DNA from: Bursaphelenchus xylophilus
Lineage: Eukaryota > Nematoda > Chromadorea > Rhabditida > Aphelenchoididae
Direction: 5' to 3'
DNA: 64,000 nucleotides
Assembly: GCA_904066235.2 (NCBI GenBank)
Contig: CAJFCV020000006.1
Span: 124,001-188,000, forward strand
Position 1 is the first letter of the stretch; each line of letters starts with the position of its first letter. Both the position numbers and the translations under genes were made by a program. The notes below the pieces were generated by a model. That model was given only the letters and a program-made list of their open reading frames with translations, was not told the DNA's origin and made no database searches. This document shows positions 61,161 through 64,000 of the stretch, piece after piece.

Positions 61161-64000
61161 GAATTCAGTGAATATAAGCGTACTGTAAATTCTTACGACG
61201 ATTTTAGTTTTTTTCGCCTGTCCGGCGCTTATCTGCCGGTAAAGACCGAAATCGCCAGACCGAGCTTGGAAATTAAAAAACAGTGGGTAGGAAATTGGAT
61301 AACACTACATTAGAAACATACTACAAAAAGAATTCAGTGAATATAAGCGTACTGTAAATTCTTACGACGATTTTAGTTTTTTCGCCTGTCCGGCGCCTAT
61401 CTGCCGGTAAAGACCGAAATCGCCAGACCGAGCTTGGAAATTAAAAAACAGTGGGTAGGAAATTGGATAACACTACATTAGAAACATAATAAAAAAAGAA
61501 TTCAGTGAATATAAGCGTACTGTAAATTCTTACGACGATTTTAGTTTTTTTTCGCCTGTCCGGCGCCTATCTGCCGGTAAAGACCGAAATCGCCAGACCG
61601 AGCTTGGAAATTAAAAAACAGTGGGTAGGAAATTGGATAACACTACATTAGAAACATAATAAAAAAAGAATTCAGTGAATATAAGCGTACTGTAAATTCT
61701 TACGACGATTTTAGTTTTTTTCGCCTGTCCGGCGCCTATCTGCCGGTAAAGGCCGAAATCACCAGACCGAGCTTGGAAATTAAAAAACAGTGGGTAGGAA
61801 ATTGGATAACACTACATTAGAAACATAATAAAAAAAGAATTCAGTGAATATAAGCGTACTGTAAATTCTTACGACGATTTTAGTTTTTTTCGCCTGTCCG
61901 GCGCCTATCTGCCGGTAAAGACCGAAATCGACAGACCGAGCTTGGAAATTAAAAAACAGTGGGTAGGAAATTGGATAACACTACATTAGAAACATACTAC
62001 AAAAAGAATTCAGTGAATATAAGCGTACTGTAAATTCTTACGACGATTTTAGTTTTTTTCGCCTGTCCGGCGCCTATCTGCCGGTAAAGACCGAAATCGC
62101 CAGAGCGAGCTTGGAAATTAAAAAACAGTGGGTAGGAAATTGGATAACACGACATTAGAAACATACTACAAAAAGAATTCAGTGAATATAAGCGTACTGT
62201 AAATTCTTACGACGATTTTAGTTTTTTTCGCCTGTCCGGCGCTTATCTGCCGGTAAAGACCGAAATCGCCAGACCGAGCTTGGAAATTAAAAAACAGTGG
62301 GTAGGAAATTGGATAACACTACATTAGAAACATACTACAAAAAGAATTCAGTGAATATAAGCGTACTGTAAATTCTTACGACGATTTTAGTTTTTTCGCC
62401 TGTCCGGCGCCTATCTGCCGGTAAAGACCGAAATCGCCAGAGCGAGCTTGGAAATTAAAAAACAGTGGGTAGGAAATTGGATAACACGACATTAGAAACA
62501 TAATAAAAAAAGAATTCAGTGAATATAAGCGTACTGTAAATTCTTACGACGATTTTAGTTTTTTTCGCCTGTCCGGCGCCTATCTGCCAGTAAAGACCGA
62601 AATCGCCAGACCGAGCTTGGAAATTAAAAAACAGTGGGTAGGAAATTGGATAACACTACATTAGAAACATACTACAAAAAGAATTCAGTGAATATAAGCG
62701 TACTGTAAATTCTTACGACGATTTTAGTTTTTTTCGCCTGTCCGGCGCCTATCTGCCGGTAAAGACCGAAATCGCCAGACCGAGCTTGGAAATTAAAAAA
62801 CAGTGGGTAGGAAATTGGATAACACGACATTAGAAACATACTACAAAAAGAGTTCAGTGAATATAAGCGTACTGTAAATTCTTACGACGATTTTAGTTTT
62901 TTTCGCCTGTCCGGCGCCTATCTGCCGGTAAAGACCGAAATCGCCAGAGCGAGCTTGGAAATTAAAAAACAGTGGGTAGGAAATTGGATAACACGACATT
63001 AGAAACATAATAAAAAAAGAATTCAGTGAATATAAGCGTACTGTAAATTCTTACGACGATTTTTGTTTTTTTTCGCCTGTCCGGCGCCTATCTGCCAGTA
63101 AAGACCGAAATCGCCAGACCGAGCTTGGAAATTAAAAAACAGTGGGTAGGAAATTGGATAACACTACATTAGAAACATACTACAAAAAGAATTCAGTGAA
63201 TATAAGCGTACTGTAAATTCTTACGACGATTTTAGTTTTTTTTCGCCTGTCCGGCGCCTATCTGCCGGTAAAGACCGAAATCGCCAGACCGAGCTTGGAA
63301 ATTAAAAAACAGTGGGTAGGAAATTGGATAACACGACATTAGAAACATACTACAAAAAGAATTCAGTGAATATAAGCGTACTGTAAATTCTTACGACGAT
63401 TTTAGTTTTTTTTCGCCTGTCCGGCGCCTATCTGCCGGTAAAGACCGAAATCGCCAGACCGAGCTTGGAAATTAAAAAACAGTGGGTAGGAAATTGGATA
63501 ACACTACATTAGAAACATAATAAAAAAAGAATTCAGTGAATATAAGCGTACTGTAAATTCTTACGACGATTTTAGTTTTTTTTCGCCTGTCCGGCGCCTA
63601 TCTGCCGGTAAAGGCCGAAATCACCAGACCGAGCTTGGAAATTAAAAAACAGTGGGTAGGAAATTGGATAACACTACATTAGAAACATACTACAAAAAGA
63701 ATTCAGTGAATATAAGCGTACTGTAAATTCTTACGACGATTTTAGTTTTTTTTCGCCTGTCCGGCGCCTATCTGCCGGTAAAGACCGAAATCGCCAGACC
63801 GAGCTTGGAAATTAAAAAACAGTGGGTAGGAAATTGGATAACACTACATTAGAAACATAATAAAAAAAGAATTCAGTGAATATAAGCGTACTGTAAATTC
63901 TTACGACGATTTTAGTTTTTTTCGCCTGTCCGGCGCCTATCTGCCGGTAAAGGCCGAAATCACCAGACCGAGCTTGGAAATTAAAAAACAGTGGGTAGGA

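Larger units (their letters stand above)
1..64000 (+). repeat. 169-bp EcoRI-type satellite DNA array (whole window)
   Basis: Head-to-tail copies of one monomer fill the window with no interruption. GAATTC occurs at 165, 334 and 503 and then about every 169-170 bp up to 63869. Both edges cut a monomer, so the array continues beyond the window on both sides. All copies share one orientation and I saw no inversion, foreign insert or unique spacer. Copies look very similar to each other (a few substitutions per monomer by eye), and the commonest difference is the length of one T-run. Composition is about 40% GC. Such arrays typically form eukaryotic centromeric, pericentromeric or subtelomeric heterochromatin; which of these applies cannot be told from the window. 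The family is not recognised by sequence. Certain as a satellite; role and organism inferred. Confidence 0.98.
54051..64000 (+). repeat. Array domain 5: hairpin-loop variants ggcgctt and ggcgccc
   Basis: The ATAAAACG/CGAAATT pair disappears. GTATGAAATT marks two monomers (about 54,344 and 55,021). From 55.8 kb loop variants GGCGCTT (about 55,805, 56,653, 57,162, 57,668, 58,177, 59,194, 60,042, 60,549, 61,057, 61,226, 62,240) and GGCGCCC (56,314, 57,329, 59,702) set the repeat order. AATCGACAG (60,742 and 61,924) and CTGCCAGT (62,583 and 63,091) are shared by monomers 7 and 3 units apart. The array leaves the window inside a ggcc...cacc monomer. It holds no gene. Confidence 0.8.

Noticed and set aside
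1..64000. CRISPR array
   Set aside because: There are no short repeats with unique spacers; the whole 169-bp unit is repeated, and variation between units is by point changes shared among distant copies. No cas genes.
1..64000. Telomere repeats or telomere-adjacent motifs
   Set aside because: No runs of TTAGG, TTAGGG or related short telomeric repeats were seen on either strand.
1..64000. Bacterial or phage defence, transport or biosynthetic system
   Set aside because: There is no coding capacity beyond repeat-derived frames of about 70 codons, so no encoded system can be supported in this window.

Overview
The whole 64,000-bp window is one tandem satellite DNA array. It runs in from the left edge, where base 1 is about position 6 of a monomer, and out at the right edge, where the last base is about position 132. 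I find no gene, RNA gene, transposon, CRISPR array or unique spacer. The monomer is 169 bp when its T-run is 7 long (168-172 bp with T6-T10), about 40% GC, and usually begins with an EcoRI site GAATTC. About 376 full monomers lie between the first GAATTC (165) and the last (63869); this is span divided by mean length, not an individual count. All copies point the same way. A multi-hundred-copy array of this kind, organised in higher-order repeats (HORs), indicates eukaryotic constitutive heterochromatin (centromeric, pericentromeric or subtelomeric). CpG is over-represented (11 per consensus monomer against about 6.6 expected), which argues against a heavily methylated vertebrate or plant germline and fits insects or other weakly methylated genomes. 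I do not recognise the sequence family.

Monomer layout, counting GAATTC as 1-6: AT-rich 5' part (1-54) ending in ATTTTAG plus a T6-T10 run (48-54); GC-rich core (55-110) with a short CCGGC/GCCGG hairpin (62-79); AATTAAAAAA tract (111-120); then a mixed part (121-169) ending in an A-run. Diagnostic substitutions define recurring subtypes: C100G (gagcgag); the linked A85G/G94A pair (ggcc...cacc), usually with CATAATA at the 3' end; G146T (actac); A122G (cggtggg); T124A (cagaggg); G153C/T162A (ttacaaac...acaac); a TATATATG insertion type; C143A (ataaaacg); C148A (cgaaatt); C69T or T70C in the hairpin loop.

Regional layout from private subtype markers. (1) 1-12,711: a 3.73-kb 22-monomer unit duplicated in tandem (5251-8981 and 8982-12711), plus an older related block (334-2537). 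(2) 12,712-29,332: a 12-monomer (2.03-kb) block present three times, at 7.8- and 4.75-kb offsets. (3) 29,333-44,247: HOR units of 5, 6, 7, 8 and 10 monomers, each opened by the TATATATG monomer. (4) 44,248-54,050: two 11-monomer units followed by two nearly identical 12-monomer units. (5) 54,051-64,000: 6-monomer units marked by hairpin-loop variants, inside a 12-monomer block repeated 3.39 kb downstream. HOR sizes change by whole monomers, as expected from unequal crossover or break-induced replication in register.

No encoded molecular system is visible. The open frames of about 70 codons are by-products of the repeat. The real content is the array's layered duplication history.
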